Source: Streptomyces sp. HUAS CB01
GTDB lineage: Bacteria; Actinomycetota; Actinomycetes; Streptomycetales; Streptomycetaceae
NCBI RefSeq assembly: GCF_030406905.1
Contig: NZ_CP129137.1
Coordinates: forward strand, 3,271,001 to 3,335,000
Reading direction: 5' to 3'
Length of the DNA: 64,000 nt
Shown: positions 16,856 to 24,993 of the stretch, one piece after another
How positions within the stretch are numbered: the first letter of the stretch is position 1
How the letters are laid out: every line of letters begins with the position of its first letter
Position numbers and translations under genes: made by a program
The notes under the pieces: generated by a model
Databases searched by the model: none
Told to the model about the DNA's origin: nothing
Seen by the model: the letters and a program-made list of their open reading frames with translations, nothing else

Positions 16856-16944
16856 CGGCGGCAGCGGCCGGCGGTGGCTCCCGGCCCCCGCCGGCCGCTG
16901 CACACCCATGGACGCGGCGCGCCCCGCCCCGCAAGGATGATCGG

Positions 16945-18120
16945 ATGGCGACGACGCAGCACTGGGCCGACTTCCAGTACGAGATCTATCTCAACGGCAT
17001 GACGGGAACCGTGCCCCGGCTGCCCACCGACCTGACGCGGCTGGAGGAGCTGGCCGGGCACCGGCTCGGCCCGGGCCCCGTCGGCTACGTGGCCGGCAGC
17101 GCCGGCAGCGGGAGCACCGCCCGCGCCAACCGCGCCGCGCTCGACCGCTGGCGGATCGTGCCGCGCATGCTGCGCGACGTCCACGAGCGCGACCTGTCGG
17201 TGGAGGTGCTGGGCCGGCCGCTGCCTGCACCGCTCGCCCTCGCCCCCATCGGCGTGCTGTCGATCATGCACCCCGACGCGGAGTGCGCCGCGGCACGGGC
17301 GGCCGCCGCACGGGGCGTCCCGTACATCCTGTCGTCCGCCTCCAGTACCCCGATGGAACAGGTCGCCGAGGCGATGGGCGACGGCGAGCGGTGGTTCCAG
17401 CTGTACTGGGCCAAGGACCGCGACGTCACCGCGAGCTTCCTGGAGCGGGCGAGGACCGCCGGCTTCACGGCGCTGATCGTCACCCTCGACACCCCGCTGC
17501 TGGCCTGGCGCCCCCGCGACCTCGACCAGGCGTACCTGCCGTTCCTGCACGGCGCCGGCACCGCCAACTACTTCTCCGACCCCGCCTTCCGGGCCGGGCT
17601 GGCCAAGCCCGTGCACGAGGACCCGAACGCGGCCGTGATGCACTTCGTCGGCATGTTCGCCGACCCCGCGAAGACCTGGCCCGATCTCGCCTTCCTGCGC
17701 GAGCACTGGGACGGTCCGATCGTCCTGAAGGGCATCCTCCACCCCGACGACGCACGCCGCGCCGCCGACGCCGGCATGGACGGGGTGGTCGTCTCCAACC
17801 ACGGCGGCCGGCAGGTCGCGGGGTCCGTGGCCGCGGCGGACGCCCTGCCCCGCGTCGTCGAGGCAGCCGGTGACCGGCTCACCGTCCTCTTCGACAGCGG
17901 CATCCGCACCGGCGACGACGTGTTCAAGGCCCTCGCCCTCGGCGCCCGGGCGGTGCTCCTGGGCCGCCCGTACGCCTACGGCCTCGGCCTCGACGGCCAG
18001 GCGGGCGTCGACCACGTCATCCGCTGCCTCCTCGCCGAACTCGACCTCACCCTGGCCCTCTCGGGCCACGCGCGCCCCGGCTCGCTCACGTCCGACGACC
18101 TGATCAGGGAGCCCGCATGA
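16945..18120 (+). CDS. FMN-dependent alpha-hydroxy-acid oxidase (lactate 2-monooxygenase type)
   Basis: This 391-aa TIM-barrel flavoenzyme belongs to the lactate oxidase / lactate 2-monooxygenase family, which oxidises L-2-hydroxy acids using FMN. Visible sites include the N-terminal GYVAGSAGS segment, LAPIGV for FMN contact, QLYW, Lys262 in IVLKGI, and the catalytic SNHGGRQ with His286 and Arg289. The N-terminal extension (HWADFQYEIYLNGM) is typical of the lactate 2-monooxygenase branch. It overlaps the next gene by ATGA, so oxidase and hydroxyacid dehydrogenase are made together. AAGGA precedes the ATG. Confidence 0.9.
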   Translation: MATTQHWADFQYEIYLNGMTGTVPRLPTDLTRLEELAGHRLGPGPVGYVAGSAGSGSTARANRAALDRWRIVPRMLRDVHERDLSVEVLGRPLPAPLALAPIGVLSIMHPDAECAAARAAAARGVPYILSSASSTPMEQVAEAMGDGERWFQLYWAKDRDVTASFLERARTAGFTALIVTLDTPLLAWRPRDLDQAYLPFLHGAGTANYFSDPAFRAGLAKPVHEDPNAAVMHFVGMFADPAKTWPDLAFLREHWDGPIVLKGILHPDDARRAADAGMDGVVVSNHGGRQVAGSVAAADALPRVVEAAGDRLTVLFDSGIRTGDDVFKALALGARAVLLGRPYAYGLGLDGQAGVDHVIRCLLAELDLTLALSGHARPGSLTSDDLIREPA

Positions 18121-19103
18121 GCGACGGCCGGTCTGCGCCCAGGAACGTCCTGGCGGTCATCTCACCCCACGTGGGCGGCCGTTCGACCGGGGCCGCCCTC
18201 GCGGGCCTCGTCCCCGGCGCCCGCGTCACCGTCGTGGAGTCCGCGGACGAGGACCCGGCCGCCCTGCGCGAGGCGCACGCGATCATCACCGCTCTGGCCC
18301 CGGTGACCACCGCGCACATCGCCGCCGCGCCCGCCCTGGAACTCGTCCAGTGCGCGAGCCACGGACACGACTACGTCGACCTGGAGGCCGCCCGCGCCCG
18401 GTCCGTGACGGTCTGCAACATCGGCTCCAGCGGGGCGGAGGCGCAGAACGTCGCCGAGCAGACCTTCGCGCTCATGCTGGCGCTCGCCAAGCAGGTGGTC
18501 CCCGCCCACAACGCGCTCACCGAGGCCGACTGGGCCCTGCCCCGCCTCCAGCAGTCCCTCACCGAGCTGTCCGGCAAGACCCTCGGCATCGTCGGCCTCG
18601 GCCACATCGGGCAGGAAGTCGCCCGGCGCGCGCTGGCGTTCGACATGCGCGTCGTCTACACCGGCCGGAACCGGGCCACCGCGGACACCGAGGCCCGGCT
18701 GGGCGACGCCCGCTTCCTCCCCCTCGACGAGCTCCTCCGCGTCTCGGACTACGTCAGCCTCCACGCGCCGCTCACCCCGGAGACCCGTCACCTCCTCGAC
18801 GCCGGGCGGCTGGCGCTCCTGCGGCCGACGGCCTTCCTCGTCAACACCGCCCGCGGGGCGCTCGTCGACCAGGACGCCCTCGCCGACGCGCTCACGGCGG
18901 GCACCCTGGCGGGCGCCGGCATCGACGTCTTCGAGCCCGAACCGCCGACGGCCGCCCTGCGCCTGCTCAGGGCACCGAACGTGGTCCTCTCGCCGCACGT
19001 CGCGGGCGTGACCCGGGAGACCCTGGTGCGGATCGCCCTCGCCGCGGTCCAGAACGTCGTCGACCACCTGGACGGCAAACCGCCGCGGGACGTGGTGCAT
19101 TAG
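18117..19103 (+). CDS. D-2-hydroxyacid dehydrogenase (NAD-dependent)
   Basis: This 328-aa protein has the two-domain D-isomer hydroxyacid dehydrogenase fold. The Rossmann motif is GLGHIGQ at residues 160-166. The catalytic Arg lies in NTARGALVD, the Glu in DVFEPEPP and the His in SPHVAG. It would interconvert a 2-keto acid and a D-2-hydroxy acid. Coupled to an L-hydroxy-acid oxidase, it may process both stereoisomers of a 2-hydroxy acid such as lactate; this pathway link is inference. Confidence 0.92.
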   Translation: MSDGRSAPRNVLAVISPHVGGRSTGAALAGLVPGARVTVVESADEDPAALREAHAIITALAPVTTAHIAAAPALELVQCASHGHDYVDLEAARARSVTVCNIGSSGAEAQNVAEQTFALMLALAKQVVPAHNALTEADWALPRLQQSLTELSGKTLGIVGLGHIGQEVARRALAFDMRVVYTGRNRATADTEARLGDARFLPLDELLRVSDYVSLHAPLTPETRHLLDAGRLALLRPTAFLVNTARGALVDQDALADALTAGTLAGAGIDVFEPEPPTAALRLLRAPNVVLSPHVAGVTRETLVRIALAAVQNVVDHLDGKPPRDVVH

Positions 19104-19163
19104 GGCGTGCCTCACGAGTCCCGCCTGGCCCTGCGGACTGCGCCGTGTGTCGGAGACGGCCCA

Positions 19164-19182
19164 GGCCCGGATGTGCCGGGCC
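19164..19182. terminator. Hairpin between convergent genes
   Basis: A 7-bp stem GGCCCGG/CCGGGCC has a 5-nt loop. It lies between the convergent dehydrogenase and aldo/keto reductase genes. Confidence 0.6.
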
Positions 19183-19203
19183 GGTCCCTTGCCGGCGCAC
19201 GGT

Positions 19204-20160
19204 TCAGGGCAGCGGCACGCCGCGGGCCGCCAGCCAGAGCGCGTACCACTCCTCGTGGTCGAGGTCCGGCTCCTGCCGCGCGGCTTGCCCGCAGGCGCGG
19301 ATGCGCGCGGGGTCGGCGGTGCCGATCACCGGCGAGACCCGCGCGGGGTGGCGCTGCAGCCACCACAGCAGCACCGTCTCCGGCGTCACGCCCTTGCGTT
19401 CGGCGAGGGTGGCGACGAGCCGCGCGGTGGCCTGCTCCTCCGGGGTCTCCTGACGCCCGGTGAAACGGCCCTGCGCCAGCGCGCCCCAGGCCTGCAGCTC
19501 CATGCCGTTGTCGCGGCAGTACTCGACGGTGCCGAAGGGGAAGCCGTTGGCGGCCGCCTCGGGGGTGTTCACGACCACACCGGCCTCGAGCCAGTCCCGC
19601 TTCCGGAGGCTCATCTCCAACTGGTTCGCGACGAGCGGCACATCCAGCCGGGCCCGGAGCGGGGCGATCTGCGCCGCTCCCATGTTGGACACCCCGAACT
19701 GCCGCACCAGGCCCTGCCGGTGCAGCGAGGTCAGCGCCTCGGCGACGTCGTCGGGATCGGCCAGCGGGTCCGGCCTGTGCAGCAGCAGCACGTCGATCAC
19801 GTCGGTGCGCAGCCGCTCCAGGCTCGCCTCGACCCGCCGTACGATCGTCCGCCCGCGCAGGTCGTAGATCCCGGGACGCTCCCCGTCCGGCAGCCGGATA
19901 CCGCACTTGGTCTGCAGGACGATCCGCTCCCGCAGCCCCGGGGTCCGGGCCAGGACCTCGCCGAAGACGGCCTCCGCCTTGCCGTGCCGGTAGATGTCGG
20001 CGTGGTCGAACACGGTGATGCCGCTGTCCAGCGCGGCCTCGACCGCAGCCTCCGCGGCGGCGATGTCCCCGGGGCCGTACGGCGCGGTGTCCCACGCCCC
20101 ACCGAGCCCCATGCACCCGTACAGCAGCCGACCGTCTGTCGCGTCCGTCTTCGTCGTCAC
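19204..20160 (-). CDS. Aldo/keto reductase
   Basis: This 318-aa (beta/alpha)8 oxidoreductase has the catalytic tetrad Asp52, Tyr57, Lys85 and His128 (HADIY, QTKCG, LLHRPD). The NADPH-binding segment is near the C-terminus (VSPVIGTADPARI). It resembles the YdhF-type branch, which acts on carbonyl compounds. The GTG start appears leaderless: TAGGGT lies 6 nt upstream, at 20167-20172 on the complementary strand, and there is no ribosome site. It probably stands alone. Confidence 0.92.
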   Translation of the reverse strand: MTTKTDATDGRLLYGCMGLGGAWDTAPYGPGDIAAAEAAVEAALDSGITVFDHADIYRHGKAEAVFGEVLARTPGLRERIVLQTKCGIRLPDGERPGIYDLRGRTIVRRVEASLERLRTDVIDVLLLHRPDPLADPDDVAEALTSLHRQGLVRQFGVSNMGAAQIAPLRARLDVPLVANQLEMSLRKRDWLEAGVVVNTPEAAANGFPFGTVEYCRDNGMELQAWGALAQGRFTGRQETPEEQATARLVATLAERKGVTPETVLLWWLQRHPARVSPVIGTADPARIRACGQAARQEPDLDHEEWYALWLAARGVPLP

Positions 20161-20561
20161 CCCGTGACCCTACTGGGCGCGACTCCGCGCCCGCGGAGGG
20201 GCTTCGCGCTGCCGCGGTGGCGGGTGCGCCGCTGTACGGACCGGCGATCGTACTGGGAAGCACACTGGCCAGTAGTGGCACGGCGCCACCGTGGCTGCTG
20301 CTGCCCCTCTGCGACGTGCTCGTCCTCCTGGGCCTCGCCCTTGCGGTGAACTTCCAAGGCATCCCCCAGCGCCTGCACGGGCAGGAGTGGGACGCCTGCC
20401 GAGCCACTTCGCTCGTACGACTTCCAGCGAGGGGTAAGTGCGGCGCTCGCTCTCGGTGGCTGTCGGGGGATCGTGGCAACCAGTTGGCGGCTCGCCACAG
20501 GCTGAGGCCAACCGATCCTGCAGCCGGATCTGCACCTGTGGCGGCATCCTTGTCAGGTCGG
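20161..20561. other. 401-bp stretch without a convincing gene
   Basis: Only short frames with atypical composition are open here. A plus-strand frame from about 20217 contains a hydrophobic run (PPWLLLPLCDVLVLLGLALAV) but then turns into unstructured sequence. It may be the remnant of a membrane protein. Apart from the AKR -10 element at its left end I see no defined signal. Confidence 0.4.
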
Positions 20562-21533
20562 TCATAGGGAGTCGGCAACGCTCGGCGGCGCTGTCGACTT
20601 TCCTGCCGCTGTCTCAGCGCTGTGCAGGGTTGGGTCCTCGTAGCGGTCGAACCAGTGGGCGTCGAAGAGACCGGCCGTCGAGTAGGGGTGCTCGGGGTCG
20701 GTGAGCATGCGGAAGACGAACTCCGAGGTCGTACCGTCGTACCGCTCCCAAGGGTGGTCGTTCCGGTGCACGACGGACCAGCAGTCGGGGTCGGGGTGGT
20801 CGGCGACCCAACAGAAGTCCTGCTCATGTTCCGTGCTCGCCCACCAGAGCAGCCCGCCCGGAGCGGGGAACGGCCGGTGCGGTTCCCATCGACCGTTGCC
20901 GTGTGTCCCCTCCCGTTCCGAGAGCAACTCCGCGATCTCGATGATGCCGTCGGGCATCTGGACGGAGAGGTAGTCGTCGAAGCCGCCGCATCCGAACCGT
21001 TCGGTCAGTTCCTTGTAGTCGCTCGGCAGCGCGGTACCCAGTCTGGCCTCGGCCGCTGCCCAGTCGATCTTCGACCGGTGGTGCGGGTCCCAGCCGGTGA
21101 CCGCGACGAGCTTGTCCACCCAGGAGGCGTCCGCCGGAAGGTTGTCCAGAGCCGGCAGTCGCCGCTCGGCCACGAGCACCACCGGGCGCGTGGTGCCGTC
21201 GTCGTCGCGGACCATGCCGCAACCAGCCCATCTCCCGCCGTACTTCCAGGCACGCATCTCCACGATCCGCTCGCCGAAGGGGGTCAGGAGCGGCAGCCCG
21301 GACCGCGTGCTCACTGTCGGGTCGACAACCCCCTTCGCCGCGAGAGTGTGCGGCCTACCGTGCCGGCGTGTGAGCTCCTCGACCAACTGGCGCAGGGCCT
21401 TCGTGTCGCGAACATTCAGACACGCGTGCCCGCCCCCGTGCCCGTCCTGCGCACACTCCGGTGCGCGAAGGTGGTTCATCACGTCCGGGTAGAGAAGTGC
21501 ACCGACAGCATCGAGCAGCTCGCATTCGTCCAT
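20562..21533 (-). CDS. SMI1/KNR4 (SUKH) family protein
   Basis: This 323-aa protein has a C-terminal SUKH domain: the region from about residue 140 (DWAAAEARLGTALPSDYKELTERFGCGGFDDYLSV) matches the SMI1/KNR4 pattern, with the conserved LP.DYK and G segments followed by WW and Asp-rich strands. In bacteria these proteins often act as immunity proteins against contact-dependent toxins. The N-terminal 120 residues (GHACLNVRDTKALRQLVEELTRRHG) form an additional domain that I do not recognise. No intact toxin gene is adjacent; a plus-strand fragment with GTEVHHIP lies upstream. Weak start evidence: no ribosome site before the ATG. Confidence 0.75.
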   Translation of the reverse strand: MDECELLDAVGALLYPDVMNHLRAPECAQDGHGGGHACLNVRDTKALRQLVEELTRRHGRPHTLAAKGVVDPTVSTRSGLPLLTPFGERIVEMRAWKYGGRWAGCGMVRDDDGTTRPVVLVAERRLPALDNLPADASWVDKLVAVTGWDPHHRSKIDWAAAEARLGTALPSDYKELTERFGCGGFDDYLSVQMPDGIIEIAELLSEREGTHGNGRWEPHRPFPAPGGLLWWASTEHEQDFCWVADHPDPDCWSVVHRNDHPWERYDGTTSEFVFRMLTDPEHPYSTAGLFDAHWFDRYEDPTLHSAETAAGKSTAPPSVADSL

Positions 21534-21838
21534 GGCAGGGCAGTCAAGCAGCCACTGACGACATCGAGCACGTGGCACCCGGTTCCCAGCTGCCACTGGG
21601 GCGCACCCTGGTGACCACCTCGACATCGGCACGGCCTGTTCGCCGCTCGGCGCTCAGCTACGCCATGGCGGAGGAACCGAGGTCCACCACATCCCGTCCG
21701 AGGCGAGGCGCAAGGCTCTGCGGAAGCTCGGTCGGCAGTCGTCCGGGCCGCCCCTGAAACGACGAAGATCCCGCCCGATCTTGCGATCGGACGGGATCTC
21801 GTCACCATTCTCGAACCAACTCAAGAACAGTCATGTTG
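21534..21838. other. 305-bp intergenic region with a possible HNH-nuclease remnant
   Basis: A plus-strand frame around 21640-21720 reads QLRHGGGTEVHHIPSEARRK. That resembles the HHxP core of HNH toxin domains, but I find no intact gene around it. The region also holds the hairpin at 21766-21799. Nothing else is evident. Confidence 0.3.
21766..21799 (-). terminator. Hairpin downstream of tRNA-Ala
   Basis: A 15-bp stem with one mismatch (AGATCCCGCCCGATC and its partner) has the 4-nt loop TTGC. On the minus strand it is followed by TTCGTCGTTT. It probably terminates the tRNA transcript. Confidence 0.65.
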
Positions 21839-21912
21839 TGGACCTGAGGGGATTTGAACCCCTGACCCCCTCGATGCGAACGAGGTGCGCTACCAGTCTG
21901 CGCCACAGGCCC
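21839..21912 (-). tRNA. tRNA-Ala (anticodon CGC)
   Basis: A full cloverleaf can be folded: acceptor GGGCCTG/CAGGTCC, anticodon stem CCTCG/CGAGG with loop TTCGCAT (anticodon CGC, reading GCG), and T arm AGGGG/CCCCT with TTCAAAT. The G3-U70 pair, the alanine identity element, is present. No CCA is encoded. A TAAGGT -10 element lies just upstream on the minus strand. Confidence 0.97.
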
Positions 21913-22020
21913 TTGCAACGAGTGAAACCTTAGCATCCCGATCGGGGTGCTTGGAAATCCGTTCCTCGCTGGTCGGGCGGGGCGGGGTTCCGAAGGTCCG
22001 GAGGCCCCGCCCGCCCGGTC

Positions 22021-23076
22021 TCACTCGTTGGCGGCGCGGGGCCGGTCCTCGTCCGCGTACTGGTCGAAGAGGGGGGTGCGGCCGTGCTCGCGGCTGCGGC
22101 GCGACGGGGCGGTGCGCTGGCGTGGGGGCGGTGGGGCGGCGGGCGTGGCCGGTTCGGCCGCGGAGGAGCGGGCCGAGCTCCACGTCTCCGGGTCCGTGAC
22201 ATCGATGCCGCTCGTGGCGCGCGGCGCGACCGGCGCGGTGACGTACGTGGGAAGCGGCACCGGGACCGGGTCCCAGCTGTCGCCGCGGCCGGGACCGGGG
22301 TCGCGCTGCTGGTCCACCCATTCCGCGTGGTCGGTCTGCTCGACCAGCGCACGGCGACCCGCCTCCTGCGGCGACACCGCGGGCGCCGGCTCGGGCTCGG
22401 GCCGCGCCTGGGCGGCCTCGTCCGGCTCCTCGGCGACGGCCTGGCGACGACGCGAGCGGGTCTCGCGCAGCCGCTGCGCCGCGGCCTCCGCACGGCGCCG
22501 GTCCATCACGTACACGAAGCGGCGCCGCTCCTGGGCGCGCAGGTACGCGATGTAGGCGCTGAGGAGGACCGCCGGGGCTGCCGGCGCCCACAGGAGTCCC
22601 AGCCCTCCGACGGCGGCGACGATCGCGCCGAGGGTGAAGGCGAGGAAAAGGAGCACGGTGGTGCGCCGACGGCGGGCCAGCACCTTGGAGCGCCGTGCGC
22701 GTTCCGAGGCGGCCGTGCCGGTCGGCTTGGGGGTGCGCTCCTTGCGCGCCCGGGCCGGGGCGGACGGCATGTCCAGCCGCGCCTCGGTTCTGGCAGGGGG
22801 CGCGGCGAACGCCCGGACGTCGACGGAACTCAACCGGTCCGTCTCGACTTCCGGGTCGGCGTCGGTGGCGGGGCCGTCCTCGGTGGTGCGCTCGCGCAGC
22901 TCCTTGGCGTACCGGCGCTCCATTCCCGCCCGTCCGGACAGCAGCCGGATGGCGGTGCTGAAGCGTTCCGTCGGACGGGCTTCGTTGAGCTCGTCCTGCC
23001 TGCGGAGCCACATCGGCACCAAGTAGGCGGCCCAGGCCCCGACGATGACTGCGTAGATGAGGCCGCTGCTGCTCAC
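22021..23076 (-). CDS. sepX: Divisome membrane protein SepX/GlpR
   Basis: This 351-aa actinobacterial membrane protein has an N-terminal helix (LIYAVIVGAWAAYLVPMW), a charged cytoplasmic stretch, two close helices at about residues 140-180, and a long disordered C-terminal tail rich in Arg, Glu and Pro. This layout and the setting (rimJ-like, moeA/glp and galU beside it) match SepX of Streptomyces and GlpR of Corynebacterium. Those proteins act in septum formation and, in Corynebacterium, serve as membrane receptor for the gephyrin-like protein Glp. The GTG appears leaderless. Identification is by layout and synteny. Confidence 0.78.
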   Translation of the reverse strand: MSSSGLIYAVIVGAWAAYLVPMWLRRQDELNEARPTERFSTAIRLLSGRAGMERRYAKELRERTTEDGPATDADPEVETDRLSSVDVRAFAAPPARTEARLDMPSAPARARKERTPKPTGTAASERARRSKVLARRRRTTVLLFLAFTLGAIVAAVGGLGLLWAPAAPAVLLSAYIAYLRAQERRRFVYVMDRRRAEAAAQRLRETRSRRRQAVAEEPDEAAQARPEPEPAPAVSPQEAGRRALVEQTDHAEWVDQQRDPGPGRGDSWDPVPVPLPTYVTAPVAPRATSGIDVTDPETWSSARSSAAEPATPAAPPPPRQRTAPSRRSREHGRTPLFDQYADEDRPRAANE

Positions 23077-23083
23077 GCATCAC

Positions 23084-23089
23084 ACCGTA
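23084..23089 (-). promoter_or_regulatory. -10 element of leaderless sepX
   Basis: Read on the minus strand, TACGGT is followed by 7 nt and then the sepX GTG at 23076. There is no ribosome site. A GTGAT-N7-ATCAC dyad lies about 90 nt upstream (23165-23181). Confidence 0.55.
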
Positions 23090-23218
23090 GAGGGATTCGC
23101 ACGAGGGCATCGGCCAATTGGCCCGGTGTGTCGCACGATCTGGCTGATACCACTGACTTTTTTTGTGATTCTTCAGATCACCGGGCGATCGAGTGGCGAT
23201 TAAATTCGAACAATTATT

Positions 23219-23824
23219 TTATTTCTCGTGTCGCGCGGGTCGCGCCTGGTACCAGCGGCGCAGCAGCCCTCCCGGAACCTCCTCCGCCGTGAGCGCGAAC
23301 ACCAGATGGTCCCGCCAGGCGCCGTCGATGTGGAGATAGCGAGGGCGGAGCCCCTCCTCGCGGAATCCGAGTTTCTCCACGACCCTGCGGCTCGGCACGT
23401 TCTCGGGACGAATACAGACTTCGATGCGGTGCAGCCCGACGCTGCCGAAACAGTGGTCGACGGCCAGCGCCACGGCCGTGGGCATCACCCCGCGGCCCGC
23501 GACCTCGCGGTCGACCCAGTACCCGACGTGGCCCGAGCACATCGAGCCCCAGGTGATACCGGCGACGGTGAGCTGCCCGACGAGCACACCCCGGTACTCG
23601 ACCACGAACGGCAGCATCCGGCCGGCATGGGCCTCGGCGCGCAGATGGCGCACCATCTGGCGGTACGTGGGGCGCTGCGCGACCGGGCCGCCGGGCGGCG
23701 GTGGGGGGATGGTCGCCTCCCAGGGGCGCAGCCAGTCCCGGTTGCGCCGGTTCACCTCCCGCCACGCCCGCTGGTCGCGCAGCTTTATCGGGCGGAGGGT
23801 GACATCACCGTCCGTCAGGACCAC
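23219..23824 (-). CDS. GNAT family N-acetyltransferase (RimJ/RimL type)
   Basis: This 201-aa protein has the RimJ/RimL pattern: an N-terminal VTLRPIKLRDQRAW, the long central strands (VGQLTVAGITWGSMCSGHVGYWV), acetyl-CoA binding DREVAGRGVMPTAVAL, and RIEVCIRPENVPSRRVVEKLGFREEG. Such enzymes acetylate protein N-terminal alanine or serine. The gene begins 17 nt after mogA, so moaC-mogA-rimJ form one operon. Its place between glp and sepX is conserved in other actinobacteria as I recall it. Confidence 0.9.
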   Translation of the reverse strand: MVLTDGDVTLRPIKLRDQRAWREVNRRNRDWLRPWEATIPPPPPGGPVAQRPTYRQMVRHLRAEAHAGRMLPFVVEYRGVLVGQLTVAGITWGSMCSGHVGYWVDREVAGRGVMPTAVALAVDHCFGSVGLHRIEVCIRPENVPSRRVVEKLGFREEGLRPRYLHIDGAWRDHLVFALTAEEVPGGLLRRWYQARPARHEK

Positions 23825-23841
23825 GGGCCACGCGTGCGTGT

Positions 23842-24450
23842 TCAGCGGGGACTCCCCGGGGGATCCGAGGGGCCGGCGGGTTCGGCGGGCCGCGGGTGGT
23901 CGCCGCCGTGCAGCTGGTCCACGGCGTGCGGCAGGATCCGGGACAGTACGGCGAGACCGTCCCGCACACCGCCCGAGGACCCGGGGAGATTGACGATCAG
24001 GGTGCGGTCGGCGACCCCGGCGAGGCCGCGGGACAGCGCCGCGGTGGGCACCTTCGCGAGGCCGTGGGCGCGGATCGCCTCGGGGATGCCGGGGATCTCG
24101 TAGTCGAGGACGCGGGCGGTGGCGTCGGGGGTGCGGTCGGTGGGCGAGATCCCGGTGCCGCCGGTGGTGAGGATGACGTCGTACGCCGCGGCCACTCCCT
24201 CGCGCAGGGCCGCTTCGACCGGGTCCCCGTCGGGGACGACCCGGGGGCCGTCGACCCGGAAGCCCAGCTGGGCGAGTCCCTCGGCGAGGAGGGGGCCGCC
24301 CTTGTCCTCGTACACCCCGGCGGAGGCCCGGTTGGACGCGGTCACGACGAGCGCGCGGCGCGGTGGGCGCCCGGGCGCCTCGCTGCGCGGCCCCTCCCCG
24401 GACCGTCCGCCGTGGGCGTGGCTGTGGACCTCACCCGCCCGGGGGCTCAT
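23842..24450 (-). CDS. mogA: Molybdopterin adenylyltransferase MogA/MoaB family
   Basis: This 202-aa protein would adenylylate molybdopterin ahead of metal insertion. The MoCF-biosynthesis fold is visible: [27 protein letters not shown], the substrate loop [19 protein letters not shown], and [15 protein letters not shown] for ligand binding. The first 30 residues are a His/Gly-rich extension not typical of the family. Its start overlaps the moaC stop (ATGA). It works with MoaC upstream in the pathway and MoeA/Glp downstream of it. Confidence 0.9.
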   Translation of the reverse strand: MSPRAGEVHSHAHGGRSGEGPRSEAPGRPPRRALVVTASNRASAGVYEDKGGPLLAEGLAQLGFRVDGPRVVPDGDPVEAALREGVAAAYDVILTTGGTGISPTDRTPDATARVLDYEIPGIPEAIRAHGLAKVPTAALSRGLAGVADRTLIVNLPGSSGGVRDGLAVLSRILPHAVDQLHGGDHPRPAEPAGPSDPPGSPR

Positions 24451-24938
24451 CGCCCGGTCTCCTCACGGACCCAGTCGCCGGACTTCCCGCCGGTCTTCTC
24501 CTCGACCCGGACGTCGGTGATCACCGCGGCCTTGTCGACCGCCTTGACCATGTCGACGACGGTCAGCGCGGCCACGGACACCGCGGTCAGCGCCTCCATC
24601 TCGACGCCCGTGCGGTCGGTCGTCCTGACGGTGGCGAGGATCTCGACGGCGTCGTCGGCCACGGACAGATCCAGCTTCACCCCGGAGACCGCCAGCGGGT
24701 GGCAGAGCGGGATCAGGTCCGGTGTGCGCTTCGCGCCCATGATGCCCGCGATCCGGGCGGTGGCGAGGGCGTCGCCCTTCGGCATGCCCTCGCCCCGCAG
24801 CAGCTCGACGACACGCGGTGAGACAAGGACCCGGCCGCTCGCGCGGGCGGTGCGCGCGGTGACGTCCTTCTCCGAGACGTCGACCATACGGGCCGCGCCC
24901 GCCTCGTCGATGTGTGTGAGTCCTTGCTGCGCACTCAT
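24447..24938 (-). CDS. moaC: Cyclic pyranopterin monophosphate synthase MoaC
   Basis: This 163-aa enzyme carries out the second half of step one in molybdenum cofactor synthesis. Diagnostic segments: [17 protein letters not shown] at the N-terminus, [44 protein letters not shown] with the catalytic lysine, and the final TGGKSGDW. The length is normal. GGGAG about 9 nt before the ATG supports the start, and TAGCGT further upstream could be its -10. It is coupled to mogA by ATGA. No moaA, moaD or moaE lies nearby. Confidence 0.96.
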   Translation of the reverse strand: MSAQQGLTHIDEAGAARMVDVSEKDVTARTARASGRVLVSPRVVELLRGEGMPKGDALATARIAGIMGAKRTPDLIPLCHPLAVSGVKLDLSVADDAVEILATVRTTDRTGVEMEALTAVSVAALTVVDMVKAVDKAAVITDVRVEEKTGGKSGDWVREETGR

Positions 24939-24993
24939 GGCTGTGGCTCCCGGTCACTGTGTGGTGAGACACGCTACCGCCACGGCCGCGCGC

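Noticed and set aside
20170..20565. 131-codon minus-strand frame as a gene
   Set aside because: It has no motif, atypical Arg/Pro/Gly composition, overlaps two other equally weak frames and has no ribosome site.
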